From: Botryococcus braunii
Lineage: Eukaryota > Chlorophyta > Trebouxiophyceae
DNA: 10,000 nucleotides
Direction of reading: 5' to 3'
Assembly (NCBI GenBank): GCA_002005505.1
Contig: KV908361.1
Span: 650,309 to 660,308 of the forward strand
Each line of letters starts with the position of its first letter. Within the stretch, counting starts at the first letter, position 1. Of this stretch, positions 1-6,624 are shown piece after piece. The position numbers were made by a program, and so were the translations under genes. The notes beneath the pieces are model-generated. The model saw nothing but the letters and a program-made list of their open reading frames with translations, was not told the origin of the DNA and ran no database searches.

Positions 1-55
<55 letters not shown>

Positions 56-62
56 AGAGAGA
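1..62. repeat. (CA)26 microsatellite with (GA)5 tail
   Basis: Perfect CA dinucleotide repeat at 1-52, cut by the window edge, followed by five GA units (53-62). It lies in the intron upstream of the first host exon seen here. It is the reverse complement of the (TG)n tract at 8353-8522 in a later intron of the same gene. Confidence 0.97.
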
Positions 63-192
63 GGGACTTCATTTTGGGGCTAGCAGGGGTGTTCGACCAG
101 GAACATGTAATGCAATTTGATTGCTCGGCTTGACATGATGTACTTTGAGATGGTATACATGTGCCCTGAGCATCACCTTTCCCGTTGAACAG
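1..192 (+). other. Partial host intron (3' end)
   Basis: No convincing coding signal apart from the microsatellite at its start. It ends in a pyrimidine-rich stretch (CACCTTTCCCGTTGAACAG) that makes a reasonable 3' splice site, AG at 191-192. The reading frame of the following exon stays open upstream to an ATG at 145, so the exact exon start is a choice. The AG at 192 was preferred because it follows a pyrimidine tract and the family similarity begins downstream of it. Confidence 0.55.
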
Positions 193-485
193 GCACATGA
201 GATGGGCGAATGGCAGTCTGAAATGGCACCCTCGCAGGAGGTCTTTGTGGTCTTTGATCGATGCTTGGCAAATATCAAGGGAAGGGGTATTCTATTGATG
301 ACCCCAGAGTGGTGCATGTCACTAAAGCTAAAGTACATCGATTTTCACGATGAGGCAAACCGCTCAGACCAAAGTGATTCACATGCTAGCGGCAACCTCA
401 GTGCAGTGCGTACAACTTTGAAAGCCATTCAAGTGCTACCAATGCGAACCATCTTGGATGAAAGTGACGAGCTGCTGCACTCCAG
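193..485 (+). CDS. Host gene exon: DUF3638-family protein, Walker-B-like segment
   Basis: An internal exon of a large host gene; the true start codon lies left of the window. It reads AHEMGEWQSEMAPSQ..., then GRGILLMTPEWCMSLKLKY and, near its end, MRTILDESDELLHS. From memory of the family, DUF3638 proteins have a GxxLALPEHxLSFKL segment followed by a DxLDESDxxL motif and then a QLVY segment, and this exon matches in that order. The acidic DESDE resembles a Walker B/DExD box; known family members carry a GEGKS-like P-loop upstream, which would be outside this window. The role of the family is not established, and a divergent P-loop ATPase is only an inference. The exon ends TCCAG|GTGATT, leaving two bases of a codon (phase 2); reading on gives a stop at once, which supports the splice. 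An alternative acceptor near 237 is possible. Confidence 0.8.
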
Positions 486-815
486 GTGATTAATGATTAC
501 GGAATCTATGTCTTATGGCATATTAATATTGTTTTAAAAACTCACCTCAAGGTTGATTGTCTGCTGACTCCAAAGAGACTTAAAGTGTGTCTTTATTGAT
601 ATAGATATTATTGTGCACAATACGTTACACTATTACAACATTTTTGTCTAAGTCTGTCAAAATTGCCTTATCAATTCATATTTGATCAATGTGGAACATT
701 TGATGACATGTATGATGATGTCTCTCTTTGGAAAGTATGCTCAATTGTTGATGCCAGTTAAGGCTTGAAACCTACATGCACGACGTTACAAGGCACGTAT
801 CGCTTGCAAATGCAG
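486..815 (+). other. Host intron, 330 bp, phase 2
   Basis: Runs from GTGATT (486) to TTGCAAATGCAG (815). It is AT-richer than the exons beside it, and several stops occur in every forward frame. Splicing joins AG (484-485) to G816 and continues the family-like protein without a gap, LLHS-R-RNLVYACG. Nothing else was recognised in it. Confidence 0.75.
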
Positions 816-1017
816 GAGGAACTTAGTTTATGCGTGTGGAGGAGCGTCGGACCTACCTCAGCTGGCAGCACGCCAGGCTGCAGTGCAGGCTCTCCTACCC
901 ATATTTTCCCGCTTGAAAGTTGTTGGCAGTGATGTTGATCCCGATGACGGTGGAGGAGTGCTTCCCGACTCAGTGGCTGTTCTGGAACCCACAATCAATT
1001 GCAAGCATGACATTCAG
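816..1017 (+). CDS. Host gene exon: DUF3638-family protein, NLVYACG segment
   Basis: Follows the DESDELL exon in phase. It translates as RNLVYACGGASDLPQL, then AARQAAVQALLPIFSRL, KVVGSDVDPDDGGGVLP and VAVLEPTINCKHDIQ. In DUF3638 proteins the DESD motif is followed shortly by QLVYxxG and then a W..(A/I)xALL helix; NLVYACG and AVQALLPIF occupy those places. The acidic glycine-rich stretch DVDPDDGGG is probably a surface loop. The exon is bounded by TGCAG (815) and CAG|GTAAAC (1017/1018) and ends in phase 0. This is the last exon before the intron that carries the retrotransposon. The family call rests on collinear motifs, not on a database search. Confidence 0.78.
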
Positions 1018-1157
1018 GTAAACTCGTACCTAAATTGGACTTGGATTAGAACTTTAGGTAGAGACTGTGTTCTTCTTTACTGTATTAAAGTCTTCTCATA
1101 TGTCCCTGTTTTGATCCGTGATTTCCTACAAGGCATCTAACACTTTAACAAACATGG

Positions 1158-1162
1158 GGTCT
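1158..1162. repeat. Target-site duplication GGTCT (left copy)
   Basis: GGTCT immediately precedes the TG of the 5' LTR, and the identical five bases follow the CA of the 3' LTR at 8163-8167. Five bases is the usual duplication made by Ty1/copia integrases. The perfect match shows that both element ends are intact and result from a single insertion. Confidence 0.95.
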
Positions 1163-1248
1163 TGTTGAGTTCTGAACATTATTATTGAATGCCTTGTGCT
1201 TTAAGTGATCTTCATGTGTGCACTATTAGGATATGGGTCAATTGAGAA

Positions 1249-1301
1249 CATAAGGTACCTTGAGACACGGCAGATTCTGGACGTTTTCGAACATAAGGTA
1301 C
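1249..1301 (+). repeat. Two CATAAGGTAC motifs in the 5' LTR
   Basis: GAACATAAGGTAC occurs twice, with the core at 1249-1258 and at 1292-1301, 43 bp apart. The first is followed by CTT, giving the palindrome AAGGTACCTT. The same pair occurs in the 3' LTR (7555-7564, 7598-7607), and the core recurs twice in pol (5743-5752, 5839-5848). Confidence 0.8.
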
Positions 1302-1365
1302 AATCCTATCTAGATCACACGTTTGTCGGATGAACTCTTAAGGCTGCCCCACCGGAGTGAATACC

Positions 1366-1500
1366 AGCTGGTTGTGAAAGATGCTGGGCATTACCAGATG
1401 CTAGTCTTGTCCAACAGTTGTGTGTGACACTCAGCAGACAGTTGTACGGACTGTAGCTGGAGTAACTTCGTCTATTGACGACCTGTCTGCTTTGTACAGG
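1366..1500 (+). repeat. LTR-internal direct repeat, unit 1 (5' LTR)
   Basis: This 135-bp segment, beginning AGCTGGTTGTGAAAGATGC here and ending TTTGTACAGG, recurs 328 bp downstream at 1694-1828. It differs from the shared sequence of the four copies at 1367 and 1443. It contains a short inverted repeat, ACAGTC/GACTGT around a GTACG centre, weakened here by the change at 1443. After the unit comes GTACGGTGCGG, so the end reads CAG|GTACGG like a splice donor. Confidence 0.95.
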
Positions 1501-1693
1501 TACGGTGCGGCAGTGTGTGTTGTATCATTGTTGCTATTGTGAGAGTGAACAAGCTTAGTGTACCCTGTAGTCACTCAAACAGATAAGGGACAGTGACTTC
1601 AGGGAGTATAGGCATGTACTTGAACGTAGCCGTCTAGAGCCTTATCTAGTGATTGCTTGATCGGTGCTTGTGTACAAGATAATGATGTAACGG

Positions 1694-1828
1694 AACTGCT
1701 TGTGAAAGATGCTGGGCATTACCAGATGCTAGTCTTGTCCAACAGTTGTGTGTGACACTCAGCAGACAGTCGTACGGACTGTAGCTGGAGTAACTTCGTC
1801 TATTGACGACCTGTCTGCTTTGTACAGG
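1694..1828 (+). repeat. LTR-internal direct repeat, unit 2 (5' LTR)
   Basis: Second copy of the 135-bp unit, with one private base (C at 1699). It ends TTTGTACAGG and is followed by GAAAGCC and then the terminal 28 bases of the LTR. Between the two units lie 193 bp of unrelated LTR sequence (1501-1693). Confidence 0.95.
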
Positions 1829-1839
1829 GAAAGCCGATT

Positions 1840-1866
1840 GCCCATAACCTTTCACAGGTTATGGGC
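1840..1866 (+). other. Perfect hairpin across the LTR/PBS junction
   Basis: GCCCATAACC (1840-1849) and GGTTATGGGC (1857-1866) are exact reverse complements separated by TTTCACA, the last seven bases of the LTR. The genomic RNA could fold this into a 10-bp stem with a 7-base loop that hides the primer site. The LTR arm is itself the sense sequence of an initiator-tRNA anticodon arm. Confidence 0.85.
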
Positions 1867-1870
1867 CCAC
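1857..1870 (+). promoter_or_regulatory. Primer-binding site for an initiator tRNA-Met internal fragment
   Basis: GGTTATGGGCCCAC starts directly after the 5' LTR. It is complementary to the anticodon stem-loop of eukaryotic initiator tRNA-Met (GUGGGCCCAUAACC in plant-type sequences from memory; 13 of these bases in animal types). It does not resemble the complement of a CCA 3' end. Drosophila copia uses the same internal region, primed by a cleaved tRNA half. Minus-strand DNA synthesis would start here. Confidence 0.9.
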
Positions 1871-2245
1871 GCCCTTCCAGCTGAGCCAATAAAAGCAGGA
1901 GTGAAGGTCGTCTACGGATGGGTCAGACGTAAGCGTCAACAAAGGAGCTCGAGCATGGCGCAGCGGCGCAAGGGAACTCGAGTGTACCAGGACCACTATC
2001 TTACTCACAGTTTACCTTTCTGGGAAATTCATAATTGAAGTTTTAGCTGTGCTTTATCATTCATCGACGTTGTCTAGAAGCACTGAGTGAGTCGGGCCGG
2101 ACTCCGGCGCAAACTTCTGAGGGGAACATATCTGCTACTACTGTGCAAGACTGGCTGGTAAATTTCCATGACATGGAGGGAATTGTAGGGTATTGCTGCA
2201 TTCCAGAAGTTTATGAGTAAGTTTGGCTGGTGAAGTGACAATAGT
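1857..2245 (+). other. Untranslated leader between 5' LTR and gag
   Basis: 389 bp without a credible gene. It begins with the PBS, and antisense similarity to a tRNA 5' half continues to about 1888. Open frames crossing it from the LTR have no gag-like content. Packaging or dimerisation signals would be expected here, but none can be recognised by eye. Confidence 0.8.
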
Positions 2246-2515
2246 ATGACAAAAAGGGGCAAAGAAAAGGAAAGTAGCAGTGAAACAGCAATGTCTCAAC
2301 CTGGAGAAGTCAGTGGGGCCACTCCAGGGCAGTCTATGACCGGGACACAATCAGCCACTGCAGAACCAAAGGTGGAGATTGACAAGGCAGCCTACATCCC
2401 CAATACCTCTAATCCAAAGATGACCGTCATGCTCGATGATGGAGGGCGCAATTTTGAATTTTGGTATGAAGCTTTGGAGGCGTGCGCAAACACCAAGGGG
2501 GTCAGAGCAGCTTAA
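2246..2515 (+). pseudogene. gag: gag, N-terminal part, ended by an in-frame TAA
   Basis: Starts at ATG 2246, the first methionine in the gag frame after the leader: MTKRGKEKESSSETAMSQ, a basic then Ser/Thr/Gln-rich disordered start. Near residues 58-85 it has KMTVMLDDGGRNFEFWYEAL, which fits the opening of copia-type Gag proteins, where a W/F-rich helix follows a short ligand-like strand. A TAA at 2513-2515 stops it after 89 residues, but the same frame continues as gag-like protein immediately beyond. In a working element Gag forms the cytoplasmic virus-like particle. The stop is probably a recent nonsense change; readthrough or re-initiation at ATG 2525 is less likely. Confidence 0.8.
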
Positions 2516-2524
2516 GAGAGGCCA

Positions 2525-3208
2525 ATGCCAGGGTCGGTGGAGAACTCAGCCATCAAGCAGTGGCTGATCCAGTCAGTTCCAGTCATCCGGCATTCTCAGA
2601 TCTCATGCCACAAAGCAGCGTTCGACTTTATCACGTGGGTGAAGAACAGTCACACTGGAGGGAGCAACCAAGACATCAACCTTGAGTGGTACAAGGAAAT
2701 GGAGCAGGGCATTAAGACAGGGGAGACACTCAAGGTCTACCTCTACAGAATGATGGATCTGGCTACAAGTCTCAGAAACAACGCGTTCATCCTCTTGGAC
2801 CACAATGTTGGGGAGCTGATGGTGAAGGGCCTCCCTCCTGTGCTGAGGCTCGAGTCCCTGGAGGTTATGGCAACCGACAAGCCGCCATTGGAGCTGATTC
2901 AAAGAATCCTGCGCGCCGCAGCCAGCCGTGGGTACAAGGACCCACCTGCAGAGGGAACACCTCAGGCCATGGCAGCTGCAGCAGTGGCTGGTCCCTCTGG
3001 GGGGGTAGCTAGAGCGTCATCAAGCGCTGGAGCTGCACCAGGAGTGGGAGCAGTACCGGGAGTTGGAGCAGCACTACCAGCAAACGAACAGCCTCCCGCT
3101 GGCCCCTCTGCAACTACTTTTGGTGGCAGGGGGCGTGGACCTGGCAGGGCAAAAGGCCCAGAGAGGAGCTTACATGCCACTTCTGCAAGGCAAAGGGCCA
3201 CTTCATGA
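2525..3208 (+). pseudogene. gag: gag, main part (capsid domain and Gly/Ala/Arg-rich tail)
   Basis: Same frame as the segment before it, 9 bp after the TAA. Its 227 residues include WYKEMEQGIKTGETLKVYLY and, after NNAFILLDHNVG, ELMVKGLPPVLRLESLE. This is the UBN2/retrotransposon Gag pattern of a repeated GxxLxxYxxR helix followed by a LxGLPP turn. A low-complexity Ala/Gly/Pro/Val region follows (GAAPGVGAVPGVGAALP), then an RGG-like GGRGRGPGRAKGP that suits RNA binding. The normal next element, a CCHC zinc knuckle, is present in the DNA but in the frame one base back, so the last residues of this ORF (SLHATSARQRATS) are out-of-frame translation. The gene therefore joins pol only across a frame change. 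Confidence 0.85.
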
Positions 3209-3216
3209 CTAACTGC
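3129..3216 (+). other. Frame change just upstream of the CCHC zinc knuckle
   Basis: The gag frame carries sense up to about GRAKGPE (3158-3163). The knuckle CHFCKAKGHFMTNC (C-X2-C-X4-H-X4-C) is encoded at 3175-3216 in the next frame back, overlapping the ATG (3205) of the long pol ORF. Homopolymers GGGGG (3129-3133) and AAAA (3151-3154) lie in the interval. One missing base is the simplest explanation. I see no canonical X-XXY-YYZ slippery heptamer, so a programmed -1 shift is less likely. Confidence 0.75.
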
Positions 3217-6200
3217 AGACCGATCAGGCAGGTGCAGGCTCTGCATCAAAACATGCAAGCGGCAAGCGTTGGGCCTGCAGCTTACTGGGGCCAGGGAGGC
3301 CCACAGTCGTCTCCTCAAGCCTGGTTGGACCATGGATCTGGCCGGGGTGGCCCGCCTTCATCCGCTTCCAGCCCTGGACCACCTTCAGCATATAACTATC
3401 CAACAAGTCAACACACGTTTCCGGGGTGGCATTTACCACCTCCACCCCCTCCTTCTGGTGAGGCGATGTTTATCTCTCTCAATGTGCTTGCCCCAACTTC
3501 GCATGGAGCTAGCAGCACATCTTGGTTAATAGATAGTGGTGCCTCTGTGCATATAGTCAATGATCTCTCATTGCTCCATAATCCAGTTATGCATGGACAG
3601 CCTCTTCCTCTGCACTTGGCAACCTCAGACGCCAAGGGAGGAATCATTGCATCTGGGTCTGTATGCCTTGTGAATGCAAGGCACGAAGTATTCTGGCTGC
3701 ACAATGTGCAGTGTGTTCCTTCTGCGCATACCAACCTCATTTCAGTCACTGGTGCAATTCAGGATGGAGCATCTTTCCTGACTGACACTGCAGGTGGTTA
3801 CACAGCCATGAAGGGACCTGAAGGGTGGTGTGGAGATATCACCCGCGCACGAGGTCTGTTTTTTTTGGAGTTTGTTAGTCCTGTCAGAGGGCAGCAAGTT
3901 GGCTGCAGACATATTGATCACATGGCTGAGGCGTCTCATCTTAGGAAAGGACACGTGTGTAGCGAGAGATCTCTGTGGCATGCTAGGTTAGGTCATCCTG
4001 GTGCCAGCAGCATGCAGAGGTTCTCCAAGGAAGATCTGGTTACAGGAATCAATATCTCCCTTGCTCCCTGCACTGAGTGCCCCAAGCACTGTGAATCGTG
4101 TATACAAGGGAAACACTCCAGACCTCCTTTCCCTGTATCTTCCAGGCCTGCACATAACCCACTCGATAGAGTCCATGTGGATACTGTGGGTCCCATATCA
4201 CCTCCTGCCATCACAGGTGAACGATATTGGGTCACTGTAGTGGATGAAAGTTCACACCAAGTTGCCTCCCTGCCTGTGAAGTCAAAGGATTGCATCCCAA
4301 AGGCTGTGATAGACCTGCTCCGTTTTTGGCAGACCCAACGAGGCACGGTTGTGAAGTGTGTGAGGACTGACAGGGGTTTAGAGTTCCTGAACCAGCAATT
4401 CAAAGAGTTTTGTGCTCAGCAGGGCACTAAGATGGAGTCCTCAGCGCCCTACACGCCTCAGCAGAATGGGGTGGCGGAGAGGATGAATAGGACCCTGAAG
4501 GAGCGAACAAGGACTCTGTTGGTCCATGCTGCAGCAGACCCTTCCCTTTGGAAGGAGGCGCTTGAGACAGCTACCCTCCTCTATAGTGTGGGTCCTACTT
4601 CAGGCAGGTCCCTGACCCCCATGGAATTATTCGTTGGTGTCAAACCTGATGTGTCTGTGCTGCGCACGTTTGGCTGTGTAGCCCATGTGCACATTCCCAG
4701 TGGCCAAAGGTCTGTTTTTGGGCCCAAGACCATCCCTGGGATGTTTACTGGTTATTGTCCCCAGTCTAAAGCGTATCGTGTGTACGTGGGGAATGGAGTG
4801 TGGAAGGAGAGTAGGGACGTCAGCTTTATCGAGCACTTGAGGGGGGCTGAGAGAGTGGGTCTATCAAAGGTCCAGCCTGGGTCTGTTTATGATTCTAGGA
4901 TATCACCCCCCCTTGGCAGTGAGAATCTGGCAACGCCTCAAGCAATTCCCTCTGCTGCTCCACCCACGTTCTGGGATGAGGAGGATGACCATGGAGTGGA
5001 GACGCTTTCCACTGGGGCTCCTGGGACCTCTGGACTTTGTGCTGGGGATCAGTCTGAAGACGGGACCATAGCAGCACATGACCAAGGAACCCCCACCAGC
5101 CTGGATTCTACTGTTGGGACCCCAGAACCATCTCAGCACTCGTGGTCGGTGCTTGAGCATATGCAGAATCTGGCCAGGGGGGGTGTAGAAACTCAATCCC
5201 AGGTAAAAAAAAGGCAGAAGGTACAAGAGGGGTTGCGAATGCAGGGGAAGTCACAAATTCCCCTTCCTCCAGGGACCACCCTTACAAGGGAGCAGCGTTA
5301 TGTACAGCGCGTGGCTAGGAGAGAGCATTCTGACATCCCATTGCATGCCCCTGACCCAGGTCAGGCAATTGTGAGTATCCCAAACATGGTTGGTCTCCCT
5401 GATATGCAGGGGCAGGTTGAGACAGTCGAGGCTATGTTCGGTGCAGATGTAAGAGATGAGAGTAGTGGGTTAGACATGCCAGCAGTAGGGGAAGCTGGTG
5501 CCCAATCCCAGCCACTGGCTAGTCATGCTTATGGTGTGCAGGCTGACATTGTAGGCGCAGCTCAGGCAAGTCTGGGTAGTGTGCCCAAGTGTGAGTCCAG
5601 GAGAGAGAGAGAGCTGCTGCTCCCCTCTGCATTGCGGAAGGTGCGAGAATGTAAGGGTGCTGCACATGAGTCCAGTAGTCAAGGAGAGAGAGAGAGACTT
5701 GAGAAGGAATCAGATAATCCCGGCAGTACTGCCCAGTCCCAGCATAAGGTACATAATGTACCTTATTCTGGCAACCAGGGAGAGAGAGAGAGAGAAGGGA
5801 ATAGCACCAGTAAGGCTGACAGCCCTGCTGCACCACAGCATAAGGTACAGAGTGTACCTTCTGTCAGGTTGGGAAAAGTTCACGTGCCCTCAAACTTGAG
5901 GGAAGCCCAGCGCTCACCTCAGTGGGAGTTTTGGCAGCAGGCAATGCAAGAGGAGATGGACACCCATGAGGTTATGCAGTATGTGGAAAGACCCCATGGG
6001 CAGAAAGTTATCCCTGTTCATTGGATTTTTTCAACAAAAAACGATGCACATGGGAATGTCACTCGGTTTAAAGCAAGATTGGTTGCCCAGGGTTGCAGAC
6101 AGATTCCTGGTATAGATGTTGGTGAGGTTTTTGCACCTACCAGCAGCTATGGTGCTAGGAGAGCTGTGCTGGCAGTGGCTGCCACACAAAATCTTGAGAT

Positions 6201-6624
6201 CCACCAAGTGGATATCAAGACAGCTTTTCTCAATGGGGAGTTGGAGGAAGAGGTCTATGTGACCCAACCACCAGGATTTGAGAATGGCAACACGAGAGTT
6301 GTGTGCAAGCTCAGGAAGGCACTCTACGGTCTTAAACAAGCCCCACGGGCTTGGCACAAGACCTTGAGCGACAAGTTGAGCGTGATGGGGTATAGTGTGT
6401 GCAAGAGCGACGCTGGGGTATACATCAGGAGGGCCCCTGATGGTAATCTGTCGTTTATTCTTGTTTATGTCGATGATCTTCTCATAGTTGCCAGAGTGGT
6501 TGCAGAGATTGAGTGGGGGAAAGAGTTATTGAAGAAGGACTTCACCATCCATGATTTGGGAGAGGTGAACGATTTCCTGGGGTGTCAGGTCCTACGCATA
6601 GAGTTCAGGGCACTATTTCCATGA
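3205..6624 (+). CDS. pol: pol: protease, integrase and reverse transcriptase of a copia element
   Basis: 1,139 residues from an ATG inside the zinc knuckle; the natural protein is probably a Gag-Pol fusion, so this ATG need not be a start. A Pro/Ser-rich spacer is followed by aspartic protease (LIDSGAS, catalytic D110). GAG-pre-integrase/HHCC zinc site: LWHARLGHPG with H259, H264, then C296 and C299. Integrase core: D326 (HVDTVGP), D389 (RTDRGLEF) and E425 (NGVAERMN), a D-D-35-E triad, with the copia C-terminal motif IPGMFTGY near 510. A disordered linker (about 550-890) carries degenerate repeats. Reverse transcriptase (RVT_2) starts near 905: VHWIFSTKN, RFKARLVAQG, QVDIKTAFLNG (D1003), LYGLKQAPRAW and YVDD at 1088-1091 (6466-6477). 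The ORF leaves the true frame near 6595 and its last residues (RIEFRALFP) are not native. These enzymes would copy the RNA and integrate the DNA. Confidence 0.95.
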   Translation: MTNCRPIRQVQALHQNMQAASVGPAAYWGQGGPQSSPQAWLDHGSGRGGPPSSASSPGPPSAYNYPTSQHTFPGWHLPPPPPPSGEAMFISLNVLAPTSHGASSTSWLIDSGASVHIVNDLSLLHNPVMHGQPLPLHLATSDAKGGIIASGSVCLVNARHEVFWLHNVQCVPSAHTNLISVTGAIQDGASFLTDTAGGYTAMKGPEGWCGDITRARGLFFLEFVSPVRGQQVGCRHIDHMAEASHLRKGHVCSERSLWHARLGHPGASSMQRFSKEDLVTGINISLAPCTECPKHCESCIQGKHSRPPFPVSSRPAHNPLDRVHVDTVGPISPPAITGERYWVTVVDESSHQVASLPVKSKDCIPKAVIDLLRFWQTQRGTVVKCVRTDRGLEFLNQQFKEFCAQQGTKMESSAPYTPQQNGVAERMNRTLKERTRTLLVHAAADPSLWKEALETATLLYSVGPTSGRSLTPMELFVGVKPDVSVLRTFGCVAHVHIPSGQRSVFGPKTIPGMFTGYCPQSKAYRVYVGNGVWKESRDVSFIEHLRGAERVGLSKVQPGSVYDSRISPPLGSENLATPQAIPSAAPPTFWDEEDDHGVETLSTGAPGTSGLCAGDQSEDGTIAAHDQGTPTSLDSTVGTPEPSQHSWSVLEHMQNLARGGVETQSQVKKRQKVQEGLRMQGKSQIPLPPGTTLTREQRYVQRVARREHSDIPLHAPDPGQAIVSIPNMVGLPDMQGQVETVEAMFGADVRDESSGLDMPAVGEAGAQSQPLASHAYGVQADIVGAAQASLGSVPKCESRRERELLLPSALRKVRECKGAAHESSSQGERERLEKESDNPGSTAQSQHKVHNVPYSGNQGEREREGNSTSKADSPAAPQHKVQSVPSVRLGKVHVPSNLREAQRSPQWEFWQQAMQEEMDTHEVMQYVERPHGQKVIPVHWIFSTKNDAHGNVTRFKARLVAQGCRQIPGIDVGEVFAPTSSYGARRAVLAVAATQNLEIHQVDIKTAFLNGELEEEVYVTQPPGFENGNTRVVCKLRKALYGLKQAPRAWHKTLSDKLSVMGYSVCKSDAGVYIRRAPDGNLSFILVYVDDLLIVARVVAEIEWGKELLKKDFTIHDLGEVNDFLGCQVLRIEFRALFP
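5587..5874 (+). repeat. Degenerate repeats in the pol linker (GA runs and CATAAGGTAC hairpins)
   Basis: Three GAGAGA runs (5601-5613, 5684-5697, 5780-5795) encode RERE-type segments. The last two are each followed by a CAGCATAAGGTAC block encoding QHKV, then VP. The spacing is about 80-96 bp. This looks like a tandem duplication that has drifted, between integrase and reverse transcriptase, where copia polyproteins tolerate length change. Confidence 0.75.
5743..5860 (+). repeat. Two CATAAGGTAC motifs with inverted-repeat arms in pol
   Basis: Copy 1: ATAAGGTAC (5744-5752), 5-base loop, GTACCTTAT (5758-5766), a 9-bp perfect inverted repeat. Copy 2: AAGGTAC (5842-5848), 5-base loop, GTACCTT (5854-5860). 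The ten-base core also occurs twice in each LTR. Confidence 0.8.

Larger units (their letters stand above)
1163..1856 (+). repeat. 5' LTR (694 bp)
   Basis: Begins TGTTGAGTTC and ends CCTTTCACA, i.e. TG...CA. It matches 7469-8162 base for base at a constant offset of 6,306, apart from seven substitutions. It should hold the promoter, transcript start and polyadenylation site, but I cannot place the U3/R/U5 borders. A TGTAA at about 1686-1690 resembles the polyadenylation signal used by green algae, and a weak TATA-like GTATAGG lies near 1605; neither is proven. It contains a 135-bp internal duplication, two CATAAGGTAC motifs, and a terminal ten bases complementary to the PBS. Confidence 0.97.

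Noticed and set aside
69..338. Minus-strand 89-codon frame overlapping the first host exon
   Set aside because: It lies opposite an exon whose plus-strand translation shows clear family motifs and splice logic.
1956..1966. TGGCGCAGCGG in the leader, identical to the D-arm/A-box of initiator tRNA
   Set aside because: It is in the sense direction, so it cannot pair with the tRNA, and no acceptor or T-arm follows, so it is not a tRNA gene. Eleven GC-rich bases may be chance.
1748..2038. 96-codon frame running from the 5' LTR into the leader
   Set aside because: It crosses the LTR end and the PBS, which are functional non-coding signals, and has no recognisable content.
3129..3174. Programmed -1 frameshift signal between gag and pol
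   Set aside because: No X-XXY-YYZ heptamer sits in the gag frame, and a second frame loss of the same kind occurs at about 6598, where programming is not expected.
2603..6357. Many minus-strand frames of 60-136 codons opposite gag and pol
   Set aside because: They are shadows of the conserved plus-strand proteins and share no domain or codon signal of their own.
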